Shown here piece by piece: positions 34,535-43,542 of a stretch of 47,997 nucleotides of DNA. This stretch comes from Bifidobacterium moraviense (GTDB lineage: Bacteria; Actinomycetota; Actinomycetes; Actinomycetales; Bifidobacteriaceae). Both the position numbers and the translations under genes were made by a program. Position 1 is the stretch's first letter. Each line of letters starts with the position of its first letter. Below the pieces are notes generated by a model, which worked only from the letters and a program-made list of their open reading frames with translations, was not told the origin of the DNA and ran no database searches. The DNA lies in the NCBI RefSeq assembly GCF_012932365.1, contig NZ_JAAIIH010000017.1, positions 1 through 47,997 of the forward strand, given 5' to 3'.

Positions 34535-37500
34535 GTGGCGTACGCGGCACGCATCCGATCCGTGTACGGCGCCGAGTTCGCCGGAGGCTTCACCGGATTC
34601 ATGCAGGCCGCAAGCACCGCGTCCACCGGCGGCCTGGGCCTGCTGTACGGGCTCATCAGCGTGGACAACCTGCTCGGCGCGCTGCAGGTAAGCTACCCCA
34701 CCGAGGAGAACACCAAGGTCACCGGACCGCTGCGCAACCTCGACTATGCCACGTGGCAGGCGTGGGCCACGGCCGTGGCCGTGAACGGCGCATACGGGCG
34801 CGAGTTCGCGGAGCTGCTGAAGAAGGTGTTCGACGGAGAGATCACGATCGGCGATCAGGCCGCACTCAACGCGGTCATCGACCAGTACGTCTACGGCACC
34901 AACGTGGTGGCCGGGCGCACCGCCTACTCGCAGGACACCAACGCGTCCGAGGGCGGCAACGCCGGCGGCTACGTGGGACTCATGCGCTCCGGCGTCGTCA
35001 CCAACGGACAGGCGCAGGACACCAGAACGGTCCGCGCCACGCGCGCGGCGGGCGGTTTCGCCGGCGCCATGGAGTCCGGCGGCGCTGCGAAGCTCGGCGG
35101 CATCGACGTGTTGGGGCTCATCAAGCTCAATCTCGGCAAACTCGTCAGCGTCCTGAACGTGTTCGTCCCTGTCGTCAAGAGTTCGTCCGTGACCGGCTAC
35201 CGCCGCGGCATGACCGTGGAAGCGACCGGCACCGATCTGACGCACGCCAATGGTTTCGCCGGCGGCTACGTGGGCTACGCGTCCGGCGCACAGATCTGGG
35301 GCGACGCCACGTTCTCCGACGCCGATCAGAACGGCGACCGCTGGAGCATCGGCGCCACGCATGAGGGGTACACGGCCTCCGGTGCCAACGCGACGAACCT
35401 GCGCCGCGTCAAGGGCGCGAACGCGATCGGCGGCTACGCGGGCCTCGTCACCGCGGCCGGCGTAGCCGACGTGAACACCAACGCGTCCGAAGCCGAAGGC
35501 ATCCTGCAAAAGCTGCTTGACGCGCTCATCAACACGCCCGCGGACCTGGCGCAGGTGGTGCAGGCCACGGTGTCCACCGTGCGCGGCGCCACGGTCGCGT
35601 CCGTGAAGGACGGCGACTCCGGCGAGGCGTGGGGCTTCACCGTGGAAGGCGCGTACACGGTCGGCGACGCCACGAAGTACGCCCGCGCGGCCGGCGGATT
35701 CGCCGGATCGATGAAGGCCGTGGTGGCCGGCACCGAGAAGGGCGGTCAGAAGAACGACGGCACCGATACGCTCACGGTCGACGGTCTGCGCGGCGTGGAG
35801 GGCGGCCAGTACGCCGGCGGCTTCGTCGGTCTGGCGGACACCACCGCCGTCGCGTCCGTGGCCGGCGACGACGGCACCGACAAGGGCGACCAGAGCACCA
35901 ACCTGCTGCTCAGACTGGTGAAGGCCGGCAACGTCAGCGCGCTCGAGGCGTTCCGCACGTTCATCCACCACGCGAACGTGAACGGCGTGGCGGACGGCAT
36001 CCAGATCAAGGCGCACGACTCCAGCACGCAGGGCATCCTCGACTCGAAGCGCTTCACCGGCGCGGCCGGCGGCTTCGGCGGCGGGCTCATCAACGGCACC
36101 GTGGACTACGGCACCGTGAAGAACCTCAACAGCGTGGAGGGCGTGAACTACGCGGGCGGCTTCGTGGGGCATCTCGGCAAGGCCGGCACCGTGGACGTCG
36201 ACAACGCCAGCGTCTCCAAGCTGCTCGGCGCCACCGTCGGAGTGCTCGACATCTGGGGCTCGCACGTCGATCATTCGTCGGTCACGGGCATCGCGGACGG
36301 CTTCGTCGTCGGCACGTCCCACACGGACGAGCAGTACGCCAACACCAAGGGCACCGATTCGGCCACGGGACGCGAGGTCGCCGGCGGTTTCGCCGGCTAT
36401 GCCGATCTCGCACGCGTCTCCGACTCGACGGCGACGAATCTCAAGAAGGTGTCCAGCGCGGAGATCGCGGGCGGCTTCGTGGGCGAGACCACGCATGCCT
36501 ACCTCGTCGACCTCGATGCCAGCTCTCGGCTCATCGACCTGGTGCTCCAGATCGTCAACCTGCTGGTCAGGATGCTGTATCTCAACCAGATCGACGTCAT
36601 CGATCTCGGCAAGTGGTTCCCCCAACTCAACGGCAAGGACAGCCTCTTCAACCTCAAGGTGCTGTCCCAGGGCGACGTGCTGTACGTGAACCTCTTCGGA
36701 TTCAAGATCGGCGTAAGCGTTTCCAAGAAGAGCACCGAAAACCAGCAGCAGACCGACGTGGCCATCATCACCATCGGCGACTCCGTCATCAAGCTGCCGT
36801 GCAACAACGACGGCATCATTCAGGACGAAAACACGCGTGAGAACCTGAAGGTGCAGCTCGTCAAGGGCAACCGCACCAAGGCCGTGGACTCCTCCGTCAC
36901 CGGAATCACGGGCGGCTACGACGTGTTCGGCGGCGGCGCCACGCAGACGTCCGACGGCGTGGAGAATCTCTCGACCGGCTACGCGGGCGGCTTCGCCGGA
37001 CTCAACGTCGAAGGCGTCCTGCAGAACGACCACATGACCTACGCCGACACGATCCGCGGCACCGCGAATCGCGTCGACCCGTTCGGCAACACCACGCTCT
37101 CGTCCAACTGGAACTTCGTCAACATGAGGAAGATCGTGGGACCGGACGACGACGGCCGGTACAACACGTATCGCGTGTACCGCACGGCCGACGCGGCAGC
37201 CGGCGAAGCAAGCGTCGACGTGAACGGCGCCGTGACGAAGATCTCGGACAAGATCGACGACGGCGCGACCACATTCGACCGTTGGGACGTGAAGTACTTC
37301 GAGGTCGTCAACGCCTACGACGCCGACACGGCCGCCAGCAACGCGGCCGGCGACGCCCGCACCACTTGGGTGGGCATCAAGGATGCGGCCATTGCGACAG
37401 GCGATTCGTCGAAGCCCCTCGGCGTCTACGTCTCCGAGGCCAAGGCCGTGCTCATGCTCGACCGGGCCGTCACGGAGAACAACGGGGGACTGACGCCCGA

Positions 37501-38143
37501 GCCGGACGACGGCCAGGACCCGTGCGGCGAGGACGGCTGCCAGACCGTGGACCTCACGCTGCAGAAGGTGTGGAACGACGGCGGTCGCGCCGACGCGCGC
37601 CCGGATTCCATCGAACTGACCGTCACCGCCACGTACACCAATGCGGCGGGCGAGACGGTCACGCCGACGATCCTCTGCTACGCCGCGGCATGCAAGGAGC
37701 AGCCGCGGGACAACCCGATGACCGTGACCATGGGCAAGGCCGACGGATCGCTGTGGAGCGACACGTGGCGCACCAAGCTCACCGGGCTGCCCGTCGCGTT
37801 CAGGGACGACGACGGCACGCTGCACTACTACACGTACAGCGTGGTCGAAACCGCGCTGGTCTACGGCACCGGCGACAACGCGACGCGCAAGACCCCCGGC
37901 GAGGCCGGATACACGGTGTCCGTCGTCTACGGCGCCAAGGACGAGCAGACCGGGCAGGACAACAAGGAGTATGTGGCCACGGTGACGAACACGCTCATCG
38001 TGCCGCTGCCGGACACCGGCGGCATGGGCACCGCGTGGTTCCTGGCATGCGGCCTGACGATCCTCATGCTCGGCGCCGCATGGTGCGTCCGACGCGACCT
38101 CGCCGCCGCGGGAGCAAGGAGGGGACGCCATGTGCGCGGCTGA
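34535..38143 (+). CDS. Tip adhesin fragment 3 (C-terminal, Cna-B domain and LPDTG anchor)
   Basis: 1202 residues, same frame as fragment 2 and separated from it only by the TAG codon. GLUG-type repeats continue to about residue 830. A Cna-B domain near 1010-1155 starts LTLQKVWNDGG, has the YSVVET glutamate strand and ends VTNTL, the Lys-Glu-Asn set expected for an isopeptide bond. LPDTG at 1158-1162, a hydrophobic helix and an Arg-rich tail form the sortase signal. The only start is GTG directly after the stop, with no signal peptide, so as it stands this part cannot be exported. Confidence 0.75.
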   Translation: MAYAARIRSVYGAEFAGGFTGFMQAASTASTGGLGLLYGLISVDNLLGALQVSYPTEENTKVTGPLRNLDYATWQAWATAVAVNGAYGREFAELLKKVFDGEITIGDQAALNAVIDQYVYGTNVVAGRTAYSQDTNASEGGNAGGYVGLMRSGVVTNGQAQDTRTVRATRAAGGFAGAMESGGAAKLGGIDVLGLIKLNLGKLVSVLNVFVPVVKSSSVTGYRRGMTVEATGTDLTHANGFAGGYVGYASGAQIWGDATFSDADQNGDRWSIGATHEGYTASGANATNLRRVKGANAIGGYAGLVTAAGVADVNTNASEAEGILQKLLDALINTPADLAQVVQATVSTVRGATVASVKDGDSGEAWGFTVEGAYTVGDATKYARAAGGFAGSMKAVVAGTEKGGQKNDGTDTLTVDGLRGVEGGQYAGGFVGLADTTAVASVAGDDGTDKGDQSTNLLLRLVKAGNVSALEAFRTFIHHANVNGVADGIQIKAHDSSTQGILDSKRFTGAAGGFGGGLINGTVDYGTVKNLNSVEGVNYAGGFVGHLGKAGTVDVDNASVSKLLGATVGVLDIWGSHVDHSSVTGIADGFVVGTSHTDEQYANTKGTDSATGREVAGGFAGYADLARVSDSTATNLKKVSSAEIAGGFVGETTHAYLVDLDASSRLIDLVLQIVNLLVRMLYLNQIDVIDLGKWFPQLNGKDSLFNLKVLSQGDVLYVNLFGFKIGVSVSKKSTENQQQTDVAIITIGDSVIKLPCNNDGIIQDENTRENLKVQLVKGNRTKAVDSSVTGITGGYDVFGGGATQTSDGVENLSTGYAGGFAGLNVEGVLQNDHMTYADTIRGTANRVDPFGNTTLSSNWNFVNMRKIVGPDDDGRYNTYRVYRTADAAAGEASVDVNGAVTKISDKIDDGATTFDRWDVKYFEVVNAYDADTAASNAAGDARTTWVGIKDAAIATGDSSKPLGVYVSEAKAVLMLDRAVTENNGGLTPEPDDGQDPCGEDGCQTVDLTLQKVWNDGGRADARPDSIELTVTATYTNAAGETVTPTILCYAAACKEQPRDNPMTVTMGKADGSLWSDTWRTKLTGLPVAFRDDDGTLHYYTYSVVETALVYGTGDNATRKTPGEAGYTVSVVYGAKDEQTGQDNKEYVATVTNTLIVPLPDTGGMGTAWFLACGLTILMLGAAWCVRRDLAAAGARRGRHVRG

Positions 38144-38325
38144 ACGCCACGACCTTCACGGTCCGCGCCGCCGAGAAGGCCCGTGCGTCCCCGACCACGA
38201 CCGTCGCTGGCGCCGACTGCCCCGCGGGGCGCGCGAACCCACCCGCGCCCCGAACGCGCGGAACGACGACTGAGACAACCAATCGCAAACCGAATACAGA
38301 GAAAACCACAAGAAAGGATTCAGTG

Positions 38326-39981
38326 ATGAACGCACTGACCAAGAAGCTCGCGGCGGGCGTGATCGCCGCGGCGACGCTGCTCGGCCTCGCCGGCCTCGGC
38401 GCCACCACCGCCAATGCTGCAAACCCCACCGATGGCGTGATCAAGGTAAACAGTACCAACCCCGAATTTGAGGGCAAGACCGCCACCGCATACCTGATGT
38501 TTTCCTATGACAAGGATGCTGTGGATGCCGGTACCGCCACCAATGGTGGTTATACGCTGGTGGATACTTGGGATGAATTCTTCAAGACCGCCACTCTGAC
38601 CGGCTTGACCGGTGTGGACAACGACAACGTGGGACAGAAGGCGTACGACTACGTGATCAGCCTGTCTGCCGCGGACAAGGCCGATGATCTGCTGGACTTC
38701 GCTTCCAAGGCTTCTGCCTGGGCGAAGGATACGACACACAGCATCACGGGCAAGACCAGTGAGAAAGCCACGAAGATCGGTACCGGTAAGGATGCCAAGT
38801 ACACTGCCACTATTAGTGGTCTGTCCTATGGCTACTATGTGGTCAGCCCGGAAGGCGGTTCCACCAGTACTGACCGTCATACGGACGCCATCCTCAAGGT
38901 GGTGACCTCTTCTCCCGTGGAACAGGATCTGAAGAGCACCTACCCGACCGTTGAGAAGACCATCACGGGCAGCAACGGCAACGACAAGGGCAACAGCGCC
39001 GAGATCGGCGAGAGCGTGAACTTCAAGCTCTCCTCCACCATCCCGGACATGACCGAATACACGAAGGGCTACACCTTCAACTTCCTCGATACCTTGTCCG
39101 AGGGCCTCACGCTGAACAACACTACGGAAAGCACAGCCGGCAAGGGCACGTTTACGGCCACTGTCAAGGTGAACGGCACCCCAGTGGAAACCGACAAGTA
39201 CAAGGCCGAGTACGTCGAGAACGGTGACGGCACGACCTCCGTCACCATCACCATGCTGAACTTCCGTGACAACTACAAAGACAACGCCGGCGAGACCATC
39301 ACCGTCGAATACTCCGCCACGCTGAACGAGAACGCCACCGTCGCCGGCAGCACCAACAGCGCGAAGGTGGAGTACAGCAATGATCCGAGCACCAATGGCA
39401 CCGGCACGTCCAAGGAAGACAAGACCCACACCTACGACTTCAACTTCGACGTCAACAAGGTGGACGGTACCGACAACACCATCAAGCTGTCCGGCGCCCA
39501 GTTCGCGCTGTACCGCGGTACGAAGGACGATGCGAACAAGATCAAGCTGGTCAAGGTTTCGGACAACACGTTCCGTCCGGCCAAGGAGAACGAGCAGGTG
39601 GCTGACGATGCTGATGTGAAGACCAACGATGGCGTCTTGAAGTTCGTGGGTCTTGCGGAAGGCACTTACAAGCTTGTCGAGACCAAGGCCCCGACCGGTG
39701 CCAACGGCGAACAGTACAACATCCTGACCGAGCCTATCGACGTGATCATCTCCGCCGAGTACAACGACGACGGTACGTTGAAGTCCTGGTCCGTGAACAA
39801 CACCACGTCCGAGAACAACACTGGAACCCCGGTCATCACCGTCGAGAACAACAAGGGCGGCCTGCTCCCCGGCACCGGTGGCATGGGCACCATGCTGTTC
39901 ACGGTGTTCGGCGTGGCGATCGTCGCGCTCGGCGCTGTGTGGTACGTGCGCTCCAACCGCAAGGACGCCCGTCGCGCCTGA
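38326..39981 (+). CDS. fimA: FimA-type major pilin, LPGTG-anchored
   Basis: 551 residues. Signal peptide to about ATTANA-A (residue 31). YPTVEK at 206-211 contains K211, a likely pilin lysine for sortase cross-linking. Two further Ig-like domains follow; the last has K378 (DVNKVDG) and an E-box YKLVETKAPTG at 448-458, giving an internal isopeptide bond. LPGTG is at 514-518, then a helix and a basic tail. AAAGGA precedes ATG 38326. Base use is mosaic: 38440-38945 (N-terminal domain) is visibly less GC-rich (32 of 60 in row 38521) than the rest, as expected if the exposed domain has been exchanged. It is followed by palindromic elements and then the sortase. Confidence 0.93.
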   Translation: MNALTKKLAAGVIAAATLLGLAGLGATTANAANPTDGVIKVNSTNPEFEGKTATAYLMFSYDKDAVDAGTATNGGYTLVDTWDEFFKTATLTGLTGVDNDNVGQKAYDYVISLSAADKADDLLDFASKASAWAKDTTHSITGKTSEKATKIGTGKDAKYTATISGLSYGYYVVSPEGGSTSTDRHTDAILKVVTSSPVEQDLKSTYPTVEKTITGSNGNDKGNSAEIGESVNFKLSSTIPDMTEYTKGYTFNFLDTLSEGLTLNNTTESTAGKGTFTATVKVNGTPVETDKYKAEYVENGDGTTSVTITMLNFRDNYKDNAGETITVEYSATLNENATVAGSTNSAKVEYSNDPSTNGTGTSKEDKTHTYDFNFDVNKVDGTDNTIKLSGAQFALYRGTKDDANKIKLVKVSDNTFRPAKENEQVADDADVKTNDGVLKFVGLAEGTYKLVETKAPTGANGEQYNILTEPIDVIISAEYNDDGTLKSWSVNNTTSENNTGTPVITVENNKGGLLPGTGGMGTMLFTVFGVAIVALGAVWYVRSNRKDARRA

Positions 39982-40004
39982 CGGTTCGGGGACCGGCTTC
40001 CCCG

Positions 40005-40109
40005 GTCATCCTGAGCGGAGCCCGCAGGGCGGAGTCGAAGGATCCTTGTCTCATCGGGGTGGTCAGGGATCCTTCGACTGCGGGCCTGCGGCCCTTCGCT
40101 CAGGATGAC
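40005..40109. repeat. 105-bp palindromic element, copy 2
   Basis: Perfect 13-bp outer arms GTCATCCTGAGCG (40005-40017) and CGCTCAGGATGAC (40097-40109). The inner arms GTCGAAGGATCC (40034-40045) and GGATCCTTCGAC (40067-40078) are also perfect. A third stem involves CCGCAGG and CCTGCGG. It encodes no protein. Confidence 0.92.
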
Positions 40110-40261
40110 AGAAAAGGGACGCTCTCGGCTCTCCGTTCGGGATGACGCATGAGTTATCCGTCGGACTCCGCGCGGGGCCGGCTTCCCCGGTCATCCTGCG
40201 GTCCCCGCTCAGGGCCGGCTTCCCCGGTCATCCGTCGGTGCTGCGCCTGATGACTTCCCCG

Positions 40262-40366
40262 GTCATCCTGAGCGGAGCCCGTAGGGCGGAGTCGAAGGAT
40301 CCTTGTCTCATCGGGGTGGTCAGGGATCCTTCGACTGCGGGCCTTCGGCCCTTCGCTCAGGATGAC
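40262..40366. repeat. 105-bp palindromic element, copy 3
   Basis: Same length and arms as the copy at 40005 (outer arms 40262-40274 and 40354-40366), nearly identical throughout. The stem differences CCGTAGG against CCTTCGG leave the middle stem weaker than in copy 2. Confidence 0.92.
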
Positions 40367-40485
40367 GGGAGAGAACGCTCTCGGCCCTTCGCTCAGGATG
40401 ACGCAATAAACCGTCCTGCGCCCTTCGCTCAGGATGACGGAAAAGCCCGCACCACTCGGAACATCCCCACTGGAAAGCGAATCAC

Positions 40486-41652
40486 ATGAAGAAGCTGCGC
40501 GGCATCGCACCGCTGCTGGTCATCGCACTGGGACTGCTCGTGCTGTTCTACCCGACGATCAGCAACTTCCTCGTCATGAAGAACGCGTCGCGCGTGGTCG
40601 GCGGATACGCCGCCAAGGTGGACGCGCTCTCCGACGAGCAGTACCGGCAGATGCTCGACGCCGCGCACGCCTACAACGAGCGCCTCGCGCAGTCGAACTC
40701 CGGCGCCACGGACGCGCTCGCCGGCGCGGTGGACACCGCCTCCACGGACGCGGAGTACAACGCGCTGCTCAACCTCAACGGCGACGGCATGATGGGCTAC
40801 ATCACCGTGCCGCGTCTCAGGGAGACCATGCCCATCTACCATGGCACCGCGGAGGAGGTGCTGCAGGTGGGCATCGGGCACCTGGAACGCACGTCGCTGC
40901 CGGTGGGCGGCGTCTCCACGCACGCGGCCCTGTCCGGCCACCGCGGCCTGCCCACCGCCAAGCTGTTCACCGACCTCAACCTCATGCAGGCCGGCGACCG
41001 CTTCTACATCACCATCCTCAGGGACACGTACGCCTACGAGGTGGACAACATCGTCACCGTGCTGCCCACGGACACGCAGGAGCTCGCCATCGAGCCCGAG
41101 CAGGATCTGGTGACGCTCATCACCTGCACGCCGTACGCGGTGAACACGCATCGGCTGCTGGTGCGCGCGCACCGCATCCCGTACACGCCGGAGCAGGTCG
41201 AGGACGCGAAGCCCACGTTCCACGTGGACATCCCGCTGCAGTACGTGCTGCCCGCGGCGGGACTGATCGCGCTGCTGATCGGCTGGCGCGTGTGGCGCAG
41301 ACGCGACGCGCGACGGGCCACCGAGGAGGCGGCGGAGCGGATCGTGGCCGAGCTGATCGGAGGCGGAACCGGTATCGGCGCGGGCGCGGGCTCTGGCGGC
41401 GACGATCATGCGAGTGATGCCGAGCACGCAGAAGCCCATACGGGCCGCAGGGACATCGCCGCGGATCTTGCGCGCGTCGCGGACATGGAGAACATCGCGG
41501 ACGACGATGCTGCACGCACGGACGCGCACGCCGCGAACGCGCACAATACGACTCACGGCGCGCACGCGCACGGCACAGGCACGCACAACACGGATGCGGA
41601 CATCGCATCAGACAGGAACGAGGAAGGACCGGGACATGGCTCACACGCATAA
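40486..41652 (+). CDS. srtC: Class C (pilus) sortase with a long His-rich tail
   Basis: 388 residues. N-terminal helix at 8-28, sortase barrel, and a second helix at about 251-270 as in class C pilin polymerases. Catalytic H152 (ALSGHRGLP), C214 (TLITCTPYAVN) and R223 (THRLL). It joins FimA subunits via LPGTG to a pilin lysine. After the second helix comes an unusual tail of some 115 residues rich in Ala, Asp and His (ending with HGAHAHGTGTHN-type repeats), predicted cytoplasmic and disordered. The gene starts without a strong ribosome site (GGAAAGCG), 504 bases after fimA, and its end overlaps the next gene by 17 bases. Confidence 0.92.
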   Translation: MKKLRGIAPLLVIALGLLVLFYPTISNFLVMKNASRVVGGYAAKVDALSDEQYRQMLDAAHAYNERLAQSNSGATDALAGAVDTASTDAEYNALLNLNGDGMMGYITVPRLRETMPIYHGTAEEVLQVGIGHLERTSLPVGGVSTHAALSGHRGLPTAKLFTDLNLMQAGDRFYITILRDTYAYEVDNIVTVLPTDTQELAIEPEQDLVTLITCTPYAVNTHRLLVRAHRIPYTPEQVEDAKPTFHVDIPLQYVLPAAGLIALLIGWRVWRRRDARRATEEAAERIVAELIGGGTGIGAGAGSGGDDHASDAEHAEAHTGRRDIAADLARVADMENIADDDAARTDAHAANAHNTTHGAHAHGTGTHNTDADIASDRNEEGPGHGSHA

Positions 41653-42691
41653 CGCATCCGCATCGCGACGCGGCGACGCGGCGCGCACGCCGGACACGCC
41701 GGGCACGGTCCTGCGGCTCGTCGTCGGACTGATCGCGGGACTCGCCGCGCTGCTCGGATTCGCTCTTGCGCCGCTCACGGCACCGTCGCCGCTGTCCGCG
41801 GCCGCACCACGCGTCGCCTCCGCCGCGGACGCACTGGGCACGCTCACCGTCAGCGCACGATGGGGGAGCGGCGCCGGCGGCTCGTCGTCGGGCACGCCGC
41901 TCGTGGGCGACACCTTCTCGCTGACGCGCGTCGCCGCCGCGGACCTCGACGGTTCCGGCGCGATCGGCGCATACCATACGCTCGACGCCTTCGCCTCATA
42001 CGACGCCGTGTGGGGAAGCCTCACGTCGTCGGAGCTCAACGCCGCCGCCAAGCGTCTCGACGCCTTCGCCGCGCGGCAGGGGCTGTACGCGGCGAGCGGC
42101 GTCACCGACGCGCAGGGACAGGCGACGTTCGCCGGACTGGAACCGGGGCTCTACCTGGTGGCGCGCACCGGCGTGGCCGACGCGAACGCGCGGTACGTGT
42201 GCGACCCATTCCTGGTCGCCGTCCCGGAGAGCGTGAACGGCGTGCCCACGATGCACGTCACCGCGGAACCCAAGTTCGGCGACGGCGGCAACGTCACGCC
42301 GCCCGATCCGGACAATCCCGGCCCCACGCCTGACCCGGACAACCCGAGCCCCGACAATCCGAACCCGGACCAGCCCACGCCCGGCACGCCCGAGACGCCC
42401 GAAACTCCCGGGGCCGGCGGCGACGCGGACTGCGGAACCGGCTGCGGGACGGACGGCGGCACCACGCCCGGCGCCGACGGCAACGGCGGGTCCGGCGCCA
42501 CGGGATCGCGGAACGCCCCCTCGTTCACCGCGAGCACCGGCGCCGCCGTGACCGGCATCGCCCTGCTCGCGATCGTCCTCGCCGCCGTCGCCATCGTCCT
42601 GCGCGCCGCGTCACGCCGCATCGCGCCGCGCGCCACGGACATGCCGCGCACGACGGACATGTCGCGCACCGCGGACGCCCCGCGCGCGTAG
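41636..42691 (+). CDS. Pilus-associated SpaA/prealbumin-like surface protein without LPXTG
   Basis: 351 residues. Signal-type helix at about 24-45. The region GTLTVSARWGSG to QATFAGLEPGLYLVARTG, ending CDPFLVAVPES, is the prealbumin-like fold used in pilin SpaA-type domains. A Pro-rich spacer of PDPDNP/PTPGTPETP repeats follows, then a CGTGCGT pair and a C-terminal helix with Arg-rich end. No LPXTG is seen; FTASTG before the helix may be a degenerate signal, or the protein stays membrane-bound. AGGAAGG lies before ATG 41636, which sits inside the srtC end, so the two are coupled. It may be a pilus base or accessory protein. Confidence 0.75.
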   Translation: MAHTHNASASRRGDAARTPDTPGTVLRLVVGLIAGLAALLGFALAPLTAPSPLSAAAPRVASAADALGTLTVSARWGSGAGGSSSGTPLVGDTFSLTRVAAADLDGSGAIGAYHTLDAFASYDAVWGSLTSSELNAAAKRLDAFAARQGLYAASGVTDAQGQATFAGLEPGLYLVARTGVADANARYVCDPFLVAVPESVNGVPTMHVTAEPKFGDGGNVTPPDPDNPGPTPDPDNPSPDNPNPDQPTPGTPETPETPGAGGDADCGTGCGTDGGTTPGADGNGGSGATGSRNAPSFTASTGAAVTGIALLAIVLAAVAIVLRAASRRIAPRATDMPRTTDMSRTADAPRA

Positions 42692-42806
42692 TTCACCGGC
42701 CCCTGCGACGTGCCACGTCCGTCCCGCGTCGCAAGGTTCGTGGGATCGCCGATCTTGCAACGGTTTCGGCCTTGCCGGGCGTGGGACGGGCTACCCGCGT
42801 CGCGAT

Positions 42807-43286
42807 CTACTTGTGGTACGGCTCGTGCGCGTTGATCTTGTACGCGCGGTAGATCTGCTCCAGCAGGATCACGCGCATGAGTTGGTGCGGGAACGTCATG
42901 CGTGAGAAGCTCAGCAGGAAGTCGGCGCGCCTGAGGATCGCCGGGTCGAGGCCCAGCGAGCCGCCGATGACGAACTGGATGTGGCTCACGCCTCGCACGC
43001 CGAGGTCCGCGATTTTCGCCGCCAGTTCCTCGGAACTCAGTTGCCTGCCCTCGATGGCGAGGGCGATCACGGTGGCGTCCGGCGCGATGTGCTTGGCGAT
43101 GCGCTCGCCCTCGATCTCCTTGATGCGCCGTTCCGTGCCCTCGCTGGCATGTTCCGGCGTCTTCTCGTCCTGCACCTCGACGATGTTCAGCCTGCAGTAG
43201 CGACCCAGACGCTTCGAGTATTCGGCGATCGCGTCGCGCAGGTACGATTCCTTGACCTTGCCGACGGTGATGAGCGTGATCTTCAT
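42807..43286 (-). CDS. rlmH: 23S rRNA (pseudouridine1915-N3)-methyltransferase RlmH
   Basis: 159 residues, the standard length. A SPOUT methyltransferase that modifies pseudouridine 1915 in helix 69 of 23S rRNA using SAM. The SAM-binding knot is in FVIGGSLGLD, and the C-terminal LLEQIYRAYKINAHEPYHK is typical. The start at 43286 (MKITLITVGKVKE) is preceded on the minus strand by TACAGT and seven bases, so it may be leaderless; GGAG lies three bases from the start, too close for a normal ribosome site. An upstream in-frame extension to 43403 is not used. Confidence 0.97.
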   Translation of the reverse strand: MKITLITVGKVKESYLRDAIAEYSKRLGRYCRLNIVEVQDEKTPEHASEGTERRIKEIEGERIAKHIAPDATVIALAIEGRQLSSEELAAKIADLGVRGVSHIQFVIGGSLGLDPAILRRADFLLSFSRMTFPHQLMRVILLEQIYRAYKINAHEPYHK

Positions 43287-43293
43287 GCGCTCC

Positions 43294-43299
43294 ACTGTA
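43294..43299 (-). promoter_or_regulatory. Candidate -10 box (TACAGT) for leaderless rlmH
   Basis: On the minus strand TACAGT, seven bases, then ATG 43286. Confidence 0.5.
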
Positions 43300-43494
43300 A
43301 TCGCAGCCGCCCGGAGCGCATGCCCGTCTGAGAACGACAATCCGTGCCGACCCATTGCGGACCGACACGGATCGCTCAGCGCAGAAGGCGCTCCGTTATT
43401 CAACTATTCAACAATCAGCTTGCTGACCGTGCGTCGGCGTGTGCGTCCTCAAGGCACACCGAGGGAAGGCGTACGAAGGTACGTCGACCGAGGT

Positions 43495-43533
43495 GTCGCG
43501 CTGTCGCGCGACTTTCGCGGCCTTGGCGGCCGC
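43495..43533 (-). terminator. Two adjacent hairpins after dapD
   Basis: GCGGCC/GGCCGC (43517-43522, 43528-43533) and GTCGCGC/GCGCGAC (43495-43501, 43506-43512) lie just past the dapD stop on the minus strand. There is no T-tract, so the call is tentative. The rest of 43300-43494 has no supported gene. Confidence 0.4.
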
Positions 43534-43542
43534 ATAAGAACG

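Larger units (their letters stand above)
30042..38143 (+). pseudogene. Giant GLUG-repeat pilus tip adhesin, broken by a frameshift and an amber stop
   Basis: The three frames below join into one protein of about 2700 residues: signal peptide, dozens of GLUG-type repeats (AGGFxG / GGYxG), a Cna-B domain and an LPDTG sorting signal. Two lesions separate them. At 32157-32159 a GGG run seems to have lost one base: restoring one base turns the frame into GDKGTKALAGGFTG. At 29529+5000 (34529-34531) TAG interrupts the same frame between HYSGP and SVAYAAR; a single C-to-T change from CAG would explain it. It is the first gene of the pilus cluster and would encode the tip or backbone-associated adhesin. 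Either the allele is inactive or one lesion is a sequencing error. Confidence 0.8.
39990..40441. repeat. Nested repeat cluster between fimA and srtC
   Basis: The 504-base interval 39982-40485 has no gene. It holds two full 105-bp palindromic elements plus broken parts of the same family: CGGCTTCCCCGGTCATCC-like left ends near 39994, 40178 and 40216, and right ends GCCCTTCGCTCAGGATGAC near 40384 and 40420. The strong hairpins could attenuate transcription so that pilin exceeds sortase. Confidence 0.85.

Noticed and set aside
33662..38131. Very long minus-strand open frame (1489 codons) opposite the adhesin gene
   Set aside because: It is His/Arg/Val-rich shadow coding caused by GC-rich third positions of the plus-strand gene; the plus strand has signal, repeats and a sorting motif.
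42719..42790. Terminator after the pilus cluster
   Set aside because: CGTCCC and GGGACG arms are more than 50 bases apart and the stem is short; not supported as a terminator.
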